A stretch of 38,343 bases of DNA, from positions 1-38,343 of the IMG/VR virus record IMGVR_UViG_3300035698_020015. The stretch is one strand, 5' to 3'. The DNA is from a virus. A program made the position numbers and the translations under genes. Shown here in pieces: positions 24,315-32,752 of the stretch (positions are counted from its first letter, which is position 1; each line of letters opens with the position of its first letter). The notes under the pieces are model-generated. The model made no database searches and was not told the DNA's origin. It was given only the letters and a program-made list of their open reading frames with translations.

Positions 24315-24794
24315 AGAATCAACCAGCTTTTTCATGTCATTGATTTGCAAAAAATGAACAACGTTCAGTGGTTTCTCCTTTTGCTCCAATTTGTTGTGCT
24401 CTCTGTACGCCATGTGTTGATGTCCGCCATCACATACATCCAACAAATTCTTTGAGGAAACTTCTGGAATGCACTTTTGATACAATTTCTCCAACTCTTC
24501 TGGTTTGTTAAAAGTCAAATCCATCCATTGTTCGTCTGTAAGGTCTAATTTCTTGCCGTCCCTGTGTGGTATAGAAACTTCATAGCCATCATCCCTGACT
24601 TGAATGGGGTTATCCTCTTTGCCATTATTGAGATAATACCTACAAAATACTTCTTTAGCGGGTTCGGAAGTTGCTTTTTCCATGTGCCATACAGGCACAG
24701 AAACTCCCGTCACAACTATTTCAATTCCAGCGTGAAGTGCGTATCTTTGATCTCGGGTAAGATGAATAAGGTGTTGTATGGTTAAACTAAGCAT
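24309..24794 (-). CDS. Unknown protein
   Basis: 161 residues. N-terminal part hydrophobic but not clearly membrane-spanning (MLSLTIQHLIHLTRDQ); the rest soluble, with DEQWMDLTFNKPEELEKLYQ in the middle. GAGGA lies 4 bases before the ATG. It converges with the virion-type gene and diverges from the serine protease. No family recognised. Confidence 0.65.
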   Translation of the reverse strand: MLSLTIQHLIHLTRDQRYALHAGIEIVVTGVSVPVWHMEKATSEPAKEVFCRYYLNNGKEDNPIQVRDDGYEVSIPHRDGKKLDLTDEQWMDLTFNKPEELEKLYQKCIPEVSSKNLLDVCDGGHQHMAYREHNKLEQKEKPLNVVHFLQINDMKKLVDSL

Positions 24795-24845
24795 GTTTCC
24801 TCACATATATAGATTAGATACATTGGACCAGTTTAGGTGGCACAC

Positions 24846-25772
24846 ATGCGAAAAACTCTCTTTATCACTGCTTTTCTTGTGTATATTGTTGTCGCTTTGT
24901 CGCTTTGGGTCAATATGAGATCGAATAGTGTTCCAGTCTCTTATGATCTGGAAGTACACGCTATCGACAATATGCCATTGGTTGGCGATGACCCATTTGC
25001 AGCAATTGCACACGGAAATGCTCCGCTCGAACAACGTAGCCAAGAATATCGTAAATGGATAGCTACAGGACTCAAGATAAGCGTTTCTGACGCTTCTGGG
25101 TCGGGCACCATTGTCTACTACAATCCAGAAGATGGATGGGCTTACATGCAGTCCTGCGGACATCTATGGGATGGGAACATGACTGCCGAGGAAAGCAAAC
25201 GAAAGAAAGTCACATGTACAGTAATCACTTGGTATCACAACAACCAAAAGCTGGATCAACCCAAAAAGTATCCTGCTGAAGTTCTGTATTACAGTAACAG
25301 CCGTGGCAGAGATATCAGTCTGCTAAGGTTTAAGCCAGATTGGGAGCCGGAATACCTGCCTATCGCCCCCGATAACTTCGAGTTTCACAAAGATATGATG
25401 TTGCATTCCGTTGGTTGTGATGGCGGTAGAGAAGTGGCACACTACAATGTTCGTCATATTGGTTTTCGTGATGTCGGGTCAGGCTGGAATGATCTCGTCA
25501 CCACAGAAAACAGCCCGCGACCCGGACGTTCTGGCGGTGGGTTGATGTCTGAGAGCTATTACGTAGGTATCTGCTGGGGAACTTCGAAATACGATGGAAG
25601 TGGAAACGGATACTTCACACCTTTGTCGACCGTTCGACAATACAACAAGCAAAACGGCTATGAATGGCTCAATGAAGTAGGATACAGTTTGGCTAGGATG
25701 ATCCCCATCAAAGATCGCAATAATCCTCAAGGCGAATACCCGGATAACTACATTCCATTGCCGGAACGTTAA
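24846..25772 (+). CDS. Trypsin-like serine protease with N-terminal membrane segment
   Basis: 308 residues from ATG at 24846 (AGGTGG 5 bases upstream). Residues 4-22 are hydrophobic after a basic start (MRKTLFITAFLVYIVVALSL), a signal peptide or anchor. The S1-type triad is visible in order: H106 in MQSCGHLW, D156 in GRDISLLRF, and S229 in RPGRSGGGL (the G-x-S-G-G loop). The fold suggests a secreted or periplasmic peptidase. A TATATAG box lies about 50 bases before the ATG. Its target is unknown; degrading host surface proteins or defence proteins are options. Confidence 0.88.
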   Translation: MRKTLFITAFLVYIVVALSLWVNMRSNSVPVSYDLEVHAIDNMPLVGDDPFAAIAHGNAPLEQRSQEYRKWIATGLKISVSDASGSGTIVYYNPEDGWAYMQSCGHLWDGNMTAEESKRKKVTCTVITWYHNNQKLDQPKKYPAEVLYYSNSRGRDISLLRFKPDWEPEYLPIAPDNFEFHKDMMLHSVGCDGGREVAHYNVRHIGFRDVGSGWNDLVTTENSPRPGRSGGGLMSESYYVGICWGTSKYDGSGNGYFTPLSTVRQYNKQNGYEWLNEVGYSLARMIPIKDRNNPQGEYPDNYIPLPER

Positions 25773-26017
25773 TCTATCTGCTCTAACACCACTACATTTG
25801 AAGCGTATAGGATTGGATTCTTTGAGAATCCAATCCTATTTGTGGTATACAAAGGGGCAATTGTCACACGATCAGGTGGATAGTAGGAACTATTGTTTGG
25901 GTCACTCGCATGTAATTTAGACACTTCGCCAATCACATATGTAGTTCCTGATCCACCAGTGCTGTAAATCACCTTATCGCCCAATTCAATTGGTTTATCG
26001 AAAGCGTCTTTCATCAT
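25769..26017 (-). CDS. Small SH3-like unknown protein
   Basis: 82 residues, probably all beta: LGDKVIYSTGGSGTTYVIGEV is typical of small SH3-like or KOW-like barrels. The start overlaps the stop of the previous gene (ATGA). A 15-bp hairpin (25807-25839) lies inside its 3' half. It ends against the stop of the serine protease with a 4-base overlap. Confidence 0.62.
   Translation of the reverse strand: MMKDAFDKPIELGDKVIYSTGGSGTTYVIGEVSKLHASDPNNSSYYPPDRVTIAPLYTTNRIGFSKNPILYASNVVVLEQID
25807..25839 (+). terminator. 15-bp hairpin after the serine protease gene
   Basis: A perfect 15-bp stem (25807-25821 and 25825-25839) with a TTG loop lies 35 bases after the serine protease stop, inside the convergent small gene. 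It probably ends the plus-strand transcript or acts on either strand; no T-run follows. Confidence 0.6.
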
Positions 26018-26262
26018 TTGTCATCACTTAATATTTTCAAGAACTTCCAGTTTCCATCTTTTTTCACCTCAACAAGAACGGAAATTTTACGTGTAGAGTG
26101 AAGACAGTGATGGGCATTTGTGTGTTCTTCGCTCACCTCTTCGTCCAAAGGTATTTGGTTCTTCCCAGCATGTTGTATATTGATCCACTGCTCTAATTCG
26201 CGACCAGTATCTCCACAAGGAAATGGAATGTTCACTTCAGCAACGAATTGATTTTCTTTCAT
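26014..26262 (-). CDS. Unknown small protein
   Basis: 82 residues with Cys and His pairs (FPCGDTG, NAHHCLHS) that could bind metal, and a beta-type end (ISVLVEVKKDGNWKFLKIL). Starts in an ATGA overlap with the preceding gene; GGGAG upstream. No family recognised. Confidence 0.65.
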   Translation of the reverse strand: MKENQFVAEVNIPFPCGDTGRELEQWINIQHAGKNQIPLDEEVSEEHTNAHHCLHSTRKISVLVEVKKDGNWKFLKILSDDK

Positions 26263-26792
26263 TGTTCTCCCTTTGCAATGATAAGTTTTCCATCTTCGAT
26301 CAACATCAAGAGTTCTCCGTTTTGATTAACATAACCATACGAAACATTATGTCGGCATCGTTGCTTGGGATTCTCTGAGTGATAAGATTCTTTAACGTCA
26401 ATGACCCAGTTATCAAAAGTTTCACAGAGTTGTGTACTCAATAATCGTCTTACTTCTATTCTTTCATAACCTTTTCCGTAAGAAAAGAAAATGTGATCAA
26501 CAGAGCGATCCTCTTGAAGTTTGTCTAAACCCGAGTTTTTGTGATATTGATACTCAAAGGAATTACCAATTCTTGCAGATTTTATCTCATGATTCATAAG
26601 ATCTGCACCGTTTCCTAGTTTCGCTTTATCTCTCATAAGAATCGCTCCCATCAATTCCCATTCTCTGGGAGCGATTATCTTCAATCCATCTACATCAAAT
26701 CCGTATTGTTCAAAAATACGGCGTTTTTTATCACATTCTTTCTTCAAGAAAAGATAGAATTTATAAGCGCCTTCTGCAAATACACTCACCAT
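26259..26792 (-). CDS. Probable PD-(D/E)XK nuclease (restriction-type fold)
   Basis: 177 residues. NGADLMNHEIKSARIGNSFE at residues 61-80 gives D64, E69 and K71, a D-x-n-E-x-K active site typical of restriction-endonuclease-like folds, with SFEYQYHKNSG continuing the pattern. The next segment (DHIFFSYGKGYERIEVRRL) fits a core beta strand. It overlaps the Cas4-like gene by 7 bases and the next gene by an ATGA, so the nucleases are co-expressed. Could act in repair, host-DNA breakdown or homing. Call rests on a single motif. Confidence 0.55.
   Translation of the reverse strand: MVSVFAEGAYKFYLFLKKECDKKRRIFEQYGFDVDGLKIIAPREWELMGAILMRDKAKLGNGADLMNHEIKSARIGNSFEYQYHKNSGLDKLQEDRSVDHIFFSYGKGYERIEVRRLLSTQLCETFDNWVIDVKESYHSENPKQRCRHNVSYGYVNQNGELLMLIEDGKLIIAKGEQ
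26640..26676. repeat. 11-bp inverted repeat in a coding region
   Basis: AATCGCTCCCA (26640-26650) pairs perfectly with 26666-26676 across a 15-base loop, inside the probable PD-(D/E)XK gene. It may be an RNA hairpin or chance. Confidence 0.5.
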
Positions 26793-27598
26793 CCTCCTCC
26801 AAGGCTATCCATGTTCCCGTCCCAAGCAGGAACGTCATTATTAGTGTAAAAGGAACACAATGTGTTGTAATCACAATTTTTGCAATGCCATCCAACCTTG
26901 CCCCAGACCTTTTCTGGATCTGATGCTTCGATCCTGTCATAAGCCTCAAGCAATTCCTTCTCAGCAGCTTCCAGTGATTCGTCACTGTAACAGCAACCAA
27001 CCATGTTTGCACCTTCCACATAGTACATTGCTGCCTTGATGTTCTTGGCTTCAACACCGAATTCACGTTGAATAACACGCGAGTACATGCGAAGCTGAAG
27101 ATCGGTTTTGACTGTGTTCTTGTTGACTCGGAACTTACCCTTCTTAGTAGTCTTGTAGTCGATGATAAAGGCTTTGCCTTTTCCAACAATAAGAAGATCG
27201 ATAAATCCAAGCACCATTTTCTTGTGAGGTGGATCTAAATCGTATTCAAATTTGTGTTCGGTTATCCCTGTGGTCCCAATTCTGTCTATGAGTTCCTTGA
27301 CGGCTTTGATGTGCTTGGGGAACTTCTTCTTGTAATCTTCTGTAAGAGGCGGGCATTTTCTCCCACGATCATCCAAGTCGCACTTACCGCTGAAAACATC
27401 TTTGACGATCTCTTCAATGGCTCTCTCACCTTTGTTTTGGACATAAAGTTCTGCGACTCTATGGACGATGGTACCATATGTAAAATAGAATGGTTCTTCG
27501 CCGGGGCGTGGGACTTTAAGATGGTAGCGAAATTTGTATTGTTGTGGGCAGGTATCGTAGCATTTCTTTCTCGAAACACTTTGATGATTGATAAGCAT
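26786..27598 (-). CDS. Cas4/RecB-like nuclease with Fe-S cluster cysteines
   Basis: 270 residues from ATG at 27598 with AAAGG upstream; a longer frame to 27673 invades the primase promoter. Motifs of the PD-(D/E)XK Cas4/AddB group: first cysteine(s) CYDTCPQQY (C13, C17), GTIVHRVAE (H46), GFIDLLIV (D134), AFIIDYKTTK (D147, K149), QLRMYSRVI (Q168), and C239, C242 and C248 in HCKNCDYNTLC for a [4Fe-4S] cluster. Cleaves single-stranded DNA in this family. It is divergent from the primase, so replication or recombination is likely. Confidence 0.9.
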   Translation of the reverse strand: MLINHQSVSRKKCYDTCPQQYKFRYHLKVPRPGEEPFYFTYGTIVHRVAELYVQNKGERAIEEIVKDVFSGKCDLDDRGRKCPPLTEDYKKKFPKHIKAVKELIDRIGTTGITEHKFEYDLDPPHKKMVLGFIDLLIVGKGKAFIIDYKTTKKGKFRVNKNTVKTDLQLRMYSRVIQREFGVEAKNIKAAMYYVEGANMVGCCYSDESLEAAEKELLEAYDRIEASDPEKVWGKVGWHCKNCDYNTLCSFYTNNDVPAWDGNMDSLGGGW

Positions 27599-27696
27599 GA
27601 AATGACCTTTCTCTGGAGATACCTTTAGGCATCGTTTCACACTTGCAGTATCGTCTATTTTACTGTATAACACAAGTGGATTTTAAGGAGATTTTC

Positions 27697-28752
27697 ATGG
27701 GCGTGGATTTTGATACATTTCTTGAATGGGCCAACGACCAATTCGGCGAACATAATGTCAGAGTGAAGAACACGGCTCATGGTACAGAAATTACCACTCA
27801 TTCTCTGTGGTCCGAGAGCAAAATCGGTAAAGAAGATCGAAAATACAAGCTATGGATGAGCCCATCTGGCGGAAAGAAAGGTATCGATCACGGCGTGTAT
27901 CGATGCTGGCTTACAGATGAAATGGGATCTCTGGTCTCACTCGTATCCGATTTGGACGGTATCCCATTTGAAGAAGCCGAAGAGTTACTTACAGGAACTA
28001 CTTCTTTACGTAGCCTAGAGCAAAAAGTTCATCGATTTTTCGGTTGCAAAGAAGAAACTCCCATAATTCTTGAAGAAGAGGAGGAAGTTGAGGAATTACC
28101 TTTCCCTGACTTCACCTTCAAAATCGACACAATGTCTCCTAACAATATTTGGCGTGCCAAATCTCGTCAATATCTGGCAGCACGTAAGATTCCTACCGCA
28201 GGTATTTATGTCTGTACCACAGAAAAGGAATATGGCAATCGGATCATGATCCCTTGGTATGACCGAGAAGGGAATCGATATTTCTGGAATGGTCGTTCCA
28301 TGGATAAAAAGAACAAACTGCGGTACGTTAAGCCCAAGGAAGGTGATCAGGAGAATGTCCTGTACATGACAACTTGGCCAGAGCCCGGAACTAGGGTCTA
28401 CATCATGGAAGGTGAACTAGACGCAATCTCGCTCTCTCTAGCGGATCTGGTGGGTTGTGCCTGCGGCGGCAAGTACCTCTCAGATGCCCAGATTGACCTG
28501 CTAAGAGGATATAAACCAGTTCTGGCATTCGATTCCGATGAAGCTGGGCGCAAAGCCATGGCTCAAGTGGGGGACGCTCTCTTGGAAGCTGGGTTTCCCA
28601 GCATCTATTATGTTCGACCACCTACAGTTTACAAAGATTGGAATAAACTTTTGGTTGAACGCAACATCTACACATTGAGATCCTATGTGGAACGCTTTGA
28701 AAAGCGATTTACAGACTCGACGGCGGATCATCTTTTGTCTCTGACAGTCTAG
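27697..28752 (+). CDS. DNA primase (TOPRIM domain, DnaG-type)
   Basis: 351 residues from ATG at 27697 with AAGGAG 8 bases upstream. N-terminal DNA-recognition region (Trp/Lys-rich, residues 1-100). TOPRIM motifs: VYIMEGELDAISL (E238, E240) and LAFDSDEAGRKA (D279, D281), then KDWNKLL at 313-319. RIMIPWYDREGN (182-193) matches the strand before TOPRIM in DnaG-type primases. No helicase part is attached, so a separate helicase is expected outside the window. T4 gp61 is the functional counterpart. Confidence 0.92.
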   Translation: MGVDFDTFLEWANDQFGEHNVRVKNTAHGTEITTHSLWSESKIGKEDRKYKLWMSPSGGKKGIDHGVYRCWLTDEMGSLVSLVSDLDGIPFEEAEELLTGTTSLRSLEQKVHRFFGCKEETPIILEEEEEVEELPFPDFTFKIDTMSPNNIWRAKSRQYLAARKIPTAGIYVCTTEKEYGNRIMIPWYDREGNRYFWNGRSMDKKNKLRYVKPKEGDQENVLYMTTWPEPGTRVYIMEGELDAISLSLADLVGCACGGKYLSDAQIDLLRGYKPVLAFDSDEAGRKAMAQVGDALLEAGFPSIYYVRPPTVYKDWNKLLVERNIYTLRSYVERFEKRFTDSTADHLLSLTV

Positions 28753-28936
28753 GCAGATCGATAAACTTGTTGTCTACCATCCAGTTGAACCCTTCTTTGT
28801 CAACGTATTTGATAGAGCCATCTGGCTGCCACAAAGGAATATTATATTCTTCTGTGGGCTCTGCCTTCAATCTGGGCGAGTACGCGGGCATAAACCCATG
28901 TTTGACCCTGCTGTTCTTACTTCTAATTCCGGGCAT
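28709..28936 (-). CDS. Small unknown protein
   Basis: 75 residues, basic N-terminus (MPGIRSKNSRVKHG), then LWQPDGSIKYVDKEGFNWMV. AAGGAG lies 8 bases before the ATG, which supports it. It overlaps the primase 3' end by 44 bases in the opposite direction. No family recognised. Confidence 0.65.
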   Translation of the reverse strand: MPGIRSKNSRVKHGFMPAYSPRLKAEPTEEYNIPLWQPDGSIKYVDKEGFNWMVDNKFIDLPRLSETKDDPPSSL

Positions 28937-28981
28937 ATTGGGCTCCTTCTGGATTATTTAGTAATCACACTCTGATATTGT

Positions 28982-29428
28982 ATGAAACATGGTAGAACAC
29001 TCGAACAAATGCAGCACTTTGTGGGAAAAGTCTGTAGCATTATCAGCACTTCGATGAATCGTAGTTTCGATGAGAAGATCTCGCGAGAACATTTCGTGAT
29101 CTACATCCAAGAAATTACAATGGACGGCATTTGGGGAACTCACCCATACAACAATGATCTTCTAAGCTATTTCGCTATGGATCACGTCATCTCCATTCAT
29201 CAAGAGATAGAATTGAACCCTGATAATCCAGAGCACGCTCAGATGATTAAGGATTATGAGAAGAAGACGGGTGAGAAAGTGCAGCCAGACATCAAGGGGA
29301 TGCCAAAAGAAACACCGTCACCTGAAGAGCCAGATGGCGGCGTAACTTTTGTTGATATCGATGCCTTGGAAGCACTGGCGGAAAACACCAAGCGAACCAT
29401 GGACGCTCATGATCTCTTAGGAAAATAG
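28982..29428 (+). CDS. Unknown protein, probably leaderless
   Basis: 148 residues. Helical N-terminal part (LEQMQHFVGKVCSIISTSMN), acidic Pro/Glu-rich end. No ribosome binding site; GATATTGT directly precedes the ATG. It converges with the large virion-type gene, overlapping by 12 bases. No family recognised. Confidence 0.65.
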   Translation: MKHGRTLEQMQHFVGKVCSIISTSMNRSFDEKISREHFVIYIQEITMDGIWGTHPYNNDLLSYFAMDHVISIHQEIELNPDNPEHAQMIKDYEKKTGEKVQPDIKGMPKETPSPEEPDGGVTFVDIDALEALAENTKRTMDAHDLLGK

Positions 29429-32035
29429 ATTCTTCATCTTGTTTTTAAGATTTTGAACGAAGGACTCTTTTCTCATTGCGGCTCGCGTAGTTGCTTCTGC
29501 TTCTGCTTTTTTAGCCGCTTCTTTTTTAGCTACTTGTTGTTGGAAATAATCATATCTTTGTTGTAGCAATTCAGCATATGTTTCTTCGTCTATGTCTCCT
29601 TTTTCATCAGTAGCGGCTTCTGTGGCAGGTTGAATTAGACGCGCTACGTAATCATCGGCGTCCTTTTTATTTTGCTCTGGAGAATTTTCGGGTCTAGCTT
29701 TTTGGACAATTTCCATAGCAAAATCTGTCATATCTATTTTAAGCTCTTCTGAGCTTAAAGGTGTTTCTCCTACTCCGGGAACTCCTGTTGGAGGTGCTTC
29801 TGTTGGAGGTGCTTCTGTTGGAGGTGCTTCTGTTGGATCTACGCCTGCTTGAGGTGCTTCTGTTGGAGGTGCTTCTGTTGGAGGTGCTACGCCTGCTTGG
29901 CGTCGTTTTATTTCTCCGCTCCTGACTTTTTCTTGTAACCAAGGAAGCATTGCTTGTTGCCCAAATGCATCTACGTTTTCTTCTTGTGCCATGTCTTTCA
30001 TGCTTAATCCTTCTTCTTGCATGTAGGCATCTACAAGTGACTTGAATGTCGCATCGTCAATAGTGAAGGGCTCGACTTGTTTGCCGCCTTGTTCAAATTC
30101 AGATTTGGAATTTGCCAATACATCGGGATATCCAGATGCTACTTCTAATTCACCTTCGCTTTCTGGTGGGACAGTGTTCTGGTCGACTCCACTTTTGGCA
30201 CCAGACTTAAGAACTATCTTCTCCAAATCTTCTGGAGTTCTGCCTCCTTCCAATGCACGCTTGATTGAGTTTTCAATACTATCCATTTCTGGATCTGCCT
30301 CTGTTGACTTTACAAATTGAGCCCAAGCTTCTGGTTGCTTTTTGGAAATGTAATCTATGAAACTACTGACATCTGCTCCGGGTGCTGCTCCGGGTGCTGC
30401 TCCGGGTGCTGCTCCGGGTGCTGCTCCGGGTGCTGCTCCGGGTGCTCTGGTTCCCTTTTCAGGATCTGGAAGCATTGTTGAGCCATGCAATATCTGGTGT
30501 GCGGAAGACAAGTAATTTACCGCCTTGCCTGCGGCTCCAGTTCCCTTTGCGAATTCTGTGATACCAAGCCAATCTCGAACTGTTTTTTCTTTCCCGCCGT
30601 AATTGGGTTTTACGTCGCCAGAATTATAAGATCCACCTTTGCCTCTGGATGCATACAGTGCTTCTGGTGGATATTGGAATTGTTCTGGTCGGAGTTTTGG
30701 AAGTTGCATAAAGACCAATTTGATTACTGCATTTTTAATAGCTCCATCACCAGTAATGGCTTTGCCGTTTACCATAAATGATTCTTTGGCGATTGATTGT
30801 TTCTTTGCTCTTGGAGATGTTTTTACATCAAAGGAAACTTGCAGATCTTCGGTACTAAGATCTTGAGCGCCTAGCTTTGCCAACTCGTGCTTTCTTCCTT
30901 CTATTGCATTTTTAACTTCTTCTTCACCGCCACCTTGTCTGGCAGCATAATCGCCTTCTTGTCCTAATTCTCTGTCAACTTCTGGATTTCCAGTTTTCAT
31001 GTCTTCAGGAACCTCACTTCCATCAATAGAATCAGTTCCGCCAATAGGAGAAGTTGGTATTCCTCCCATGCCACTAGCACCAGCACCGGCATCGCCATCG
31101 CCAGCGACAGCATTGGGGTCAACGCCCATCTGTTTAATGATTTGGTCTAGCTGACTTGCGATCAGAGATTTGACTTCTGCATCGAAATCTTTCAATGTGG
31201 AAGCAATTTGACCGTCCCAATTTTCTGTGAATAGAAATTCGAGAGCTTCAACATGTTCTCTGGACATTTGGCGAGTAGGATCGTTGTGCCATACTCTTCT
31301 AACAGGTCTTGTGGCGCGACCAAGTAATCTACCAGCACCAGCAAAAACACCATCAGAGGGACTGAATGATCCCATTTTAGCAGGCTGGTAACCTGATTGA
31401 GTTGTGGGTCGGATGCCTTGCAGGGGTTTTGGTTTTTCGCCAGAAACAGAACCACTTTGATTGTCGTAAATTCCACTGGCATCCGCAGTATAAGAGCTTG
31501 TTCCCGTTGAGGGATCAGGTGTGCGACCACGAAGACCAGATCCACCAGCGGCGGCAGGCACGGGAGGTGGGCTCGATCCGCCACCAGCAGGAGATCCGCC
31601 TGTTCCCGAGGGAGCCACGTCAGCATCAGTAGCCTGTTCTGGATCACGAACATTGCTTGTAGAATGAGCTATGAGACTTGTCATAGTTGCAACAAATTTA
31701 TCAACTGTTGCTGATAGATCTGACTTAAATTTAGCGAGAGATGATCCAGCATTAAAAGAAGCTTCGGCTTCTGTTATGATCGAATCATACAAATGCAGTT
31801 TGCATTCCTGAATGATATCATTTACAAAAGCACTGTTAATTCGATAGTCTTCTTTGCAAGACTTACGATATTGAGCTTCAGCAAGGATAGTTTGCTGCGG
31901 TAATTTTGGAAGTTTGATAGCTTCCAGAAGATCTATCCTTAATACATCCAATCGTTTCGAGAGACCTTCCCGAATGGTTTCTTGCTTAATGGTCTCTCGA
32001 AGTTGATCTTTTCGGTAATGAACGAAATTTCTCAT
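29417..32035 (-). CDS. Large repeat-rich probable virion protein
   Basis: 872 residues. Residues 1-130 are helical. From about 150 to 220 it is Gly/Pro/Ser-rich (linker), followed by helical/folded parts, then PGAAPGAAPGA repeats (12-base units at 30375-30446), another folded part and a TEAPPTEAPP repeat (15-base units at about 29786-29898), then a basic helical end (AMRKESFVQNLKNKMKNLF). Domain-linker-domain layout and low-complexity stretches are typical of structural or DNA-ejection proteins. TTTCGGTAATG-type start with GGGAGAAAG site; a TATATA palindrome lies 32 bases upstream. No enzyme motif seen. Role inferred. Confidence 0.7.
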   Translation of the reverse strand: MRNFVHYRKDQLRETIKQETIREGLSKRLDVLRIDLLEAIKLPKLPQQTILAEAQYRKSCKEDYRINSAFVNDIIQECKLHLYDSIITEAEASFNAGSSLAKFKSDLSATVDKFVATMTSLIAHSTSNVRDPEQATDADVAPSGTGGSPAGGGSSPPPVPAAAGGSGLRGRTPDPSTGTSSYTADASGIYDNQSGSVSGEKPKPLQGIRPTTQSGYQPAKMGSFSPSDGVFAGAGRLLGRATRPVRRVWHNDPTRQMSREHVEALEFLFTENWDGQIASTLKDFDAEVKSLIASQLDQIIKQMGVDPNAVAGDGDAGAGASGMGGIPTSPIGGTDSIDGSEVPEDMKTGNPEVDRELGQEGDYAARQGGGEEEVKNAIEGRKHELAKLGAQDLSTEDLQVSFDVKTSPRAKKQSIAKESFMVNGKAITGDGAIKNAVIKLVFMQLPKLRPEQFQYPPEALYASRGKGGSYNSGDVKPNYGGKEKTVRDWLGITEFAKGTGAAGKAVNYLSSAHQILHGSTMLPDPEKGTRAPGAAPGAAPGAAPGAAPGAAPGADVSSFIDYISKKQPEAWAQFVKSTEADPEMDSIENSIKRALEGGRTPEDLEKIVLKSGAKSGVDQNTVPPESEGELEVASGYPDVLANSKSEFEQGGKQVEPFTIDDATFKSLVDAYMQEEGLSMKDMAQEENVDAFGQQAMLPWLQEKVRSGEIKRRQAGVAPPTEAPPTEAPQAGVDPTEAPPTEAPPTEAPPTGVPGVGETPLSSEELKIDMTDFAMEIVQKARPENSPEQNKKDADDYVARLIQPATEAATDEKGDIDEETYAELLQQRYDYFQQQVAKKEAAKKAEAEATTRAAMRKESFVQNLKNKMKNLFS
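29786..29898 (-). repeat. 15-base tandem repeats coding TEAPP
   Basis: Multiple units of GGAGGTGCTTCTGTT (as read on the plus strand) with a few variants interrupted by TCTACGCCTGCTT; in frame, so length change leaves the protein intact. Confidence 0.9.
30375..30446 (-). repeat. 12-base tandem repeats coding PGAA
   Basis: Six perfect units of GCTCCGGGTGCT as read on the plus strand, giving a flexible Pro-Gly-Ala-Ala linker. Confidence 0.93.
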
Positions 32036-32066
32036 AGCTTTCTCCCTGTTTACACTGGCCTGTGTA

Positions 32067-32080
32067 ATCGTATATACGAT
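32067..32080 (-). promoter_or_regulatory. Palindromic TATATA element before the large virion gene
   Basis: ATCGTATATACGAT, a 14-base perfect palindrome, lies 32 bases before the ATG at 32035. Compare CCTATATAGG at 20738. Likely promoter core or operator. Confidence 0.45.
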
Positions 32081-32088
32081 AGGGAAAA

Positions 32089-32592
32089 CTATTTCGGAGG
32101 CATGTACTCACCGATTTTCTTCAGTGCCATGAGGTTCGAGTCATAGGTTTGGAACTGACTTGGGAGATATTGATAAGATAATCTCTCAAAGGCATCACTT
32201 TTACCCTCTGGGTGTTCGAAGTAAACGTATTTGCCCTTTTTGCCAATTACTTTTACTCCCAAGCTCTGTTCTCCGTATTTTCCGCCATACTCCTTCATGA
32301 GGAGATAAGCAGCCACACCAAGATCAGAAACTACTTTGTTTAGATTCTCGTCAAGTTCGGTCGGCACGACCTCGTTGATCTTCTTCAAAAACATCAGGCA
32401 CGAATCGAATGTATAAAACTCATTCGGAGGCTGGTATTCAAGAACCAGCTTATCAAAACCTTCTGCTTCTTCTTCTGTGGCGCACTCAAAATAAATCGAC
32501 CGTCCACGCTTTCCTATTACTACGTAACCGTGCATCAGGATATAAGCTGCTACACCCAAGTCGTTTACGAATTTGTGAATGCCTTCTGTCAT
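32089..32592 (-). CDS. Duplicated-domain protein (two DUF5659-like units, tentative)
   Basis: 167 residues made of two copies of one unit of roughly 75 residues: DLGVAAYILMHGYVVIGKRG...FYTFDSCLMFLKKINE and DLGVAAYLLMKEYG...FQTYDSNLMALKKIGE. The LGVAAYLL...YF pattern is like that of DUF5659, a phage/archaeal domain without known role. AGGAAGGA precedes the ATG. The upstream gap (32593-32752) holds nothing I can name. Confidence 0.7.
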   Translation of the reverse strand: MTEGIHKFVNDLGVAAYILMHGYVVIGKRGRSIYFECATEEEAEGFDKLVLEYQPPNEFYTFDSCLMFLKKINEVVPTELDENLNKVVSDLGVAAYLLMKEYGGKYGEQSLGVKVIGKKGKYVYFEHPEGKSDAFERLSYQYLPSQFQTYDSNLMALKKIGEYMPPK

Positions 32593-32752
32593 TTCTATTC
32601 CTTCCTAAACATTTGCATTAAGAACATAGCTATACATAGTCTTCGTAGAAGATGTATTTCTGGAAGTTCTTTCATTCTCATAAGAGCGTCTAAATCCATT
32701 AAACCATTCATATTTTATTGGCAATGGATCTATCCCCCTCACAATGACTGGT

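Noticed and set aside
29739-29942. Arg-Ser-Thr-Ser-Asn repeat protein on the minus strand
   Set aside because: A shadow of the TEAPP repeat in the 872-residue gene.
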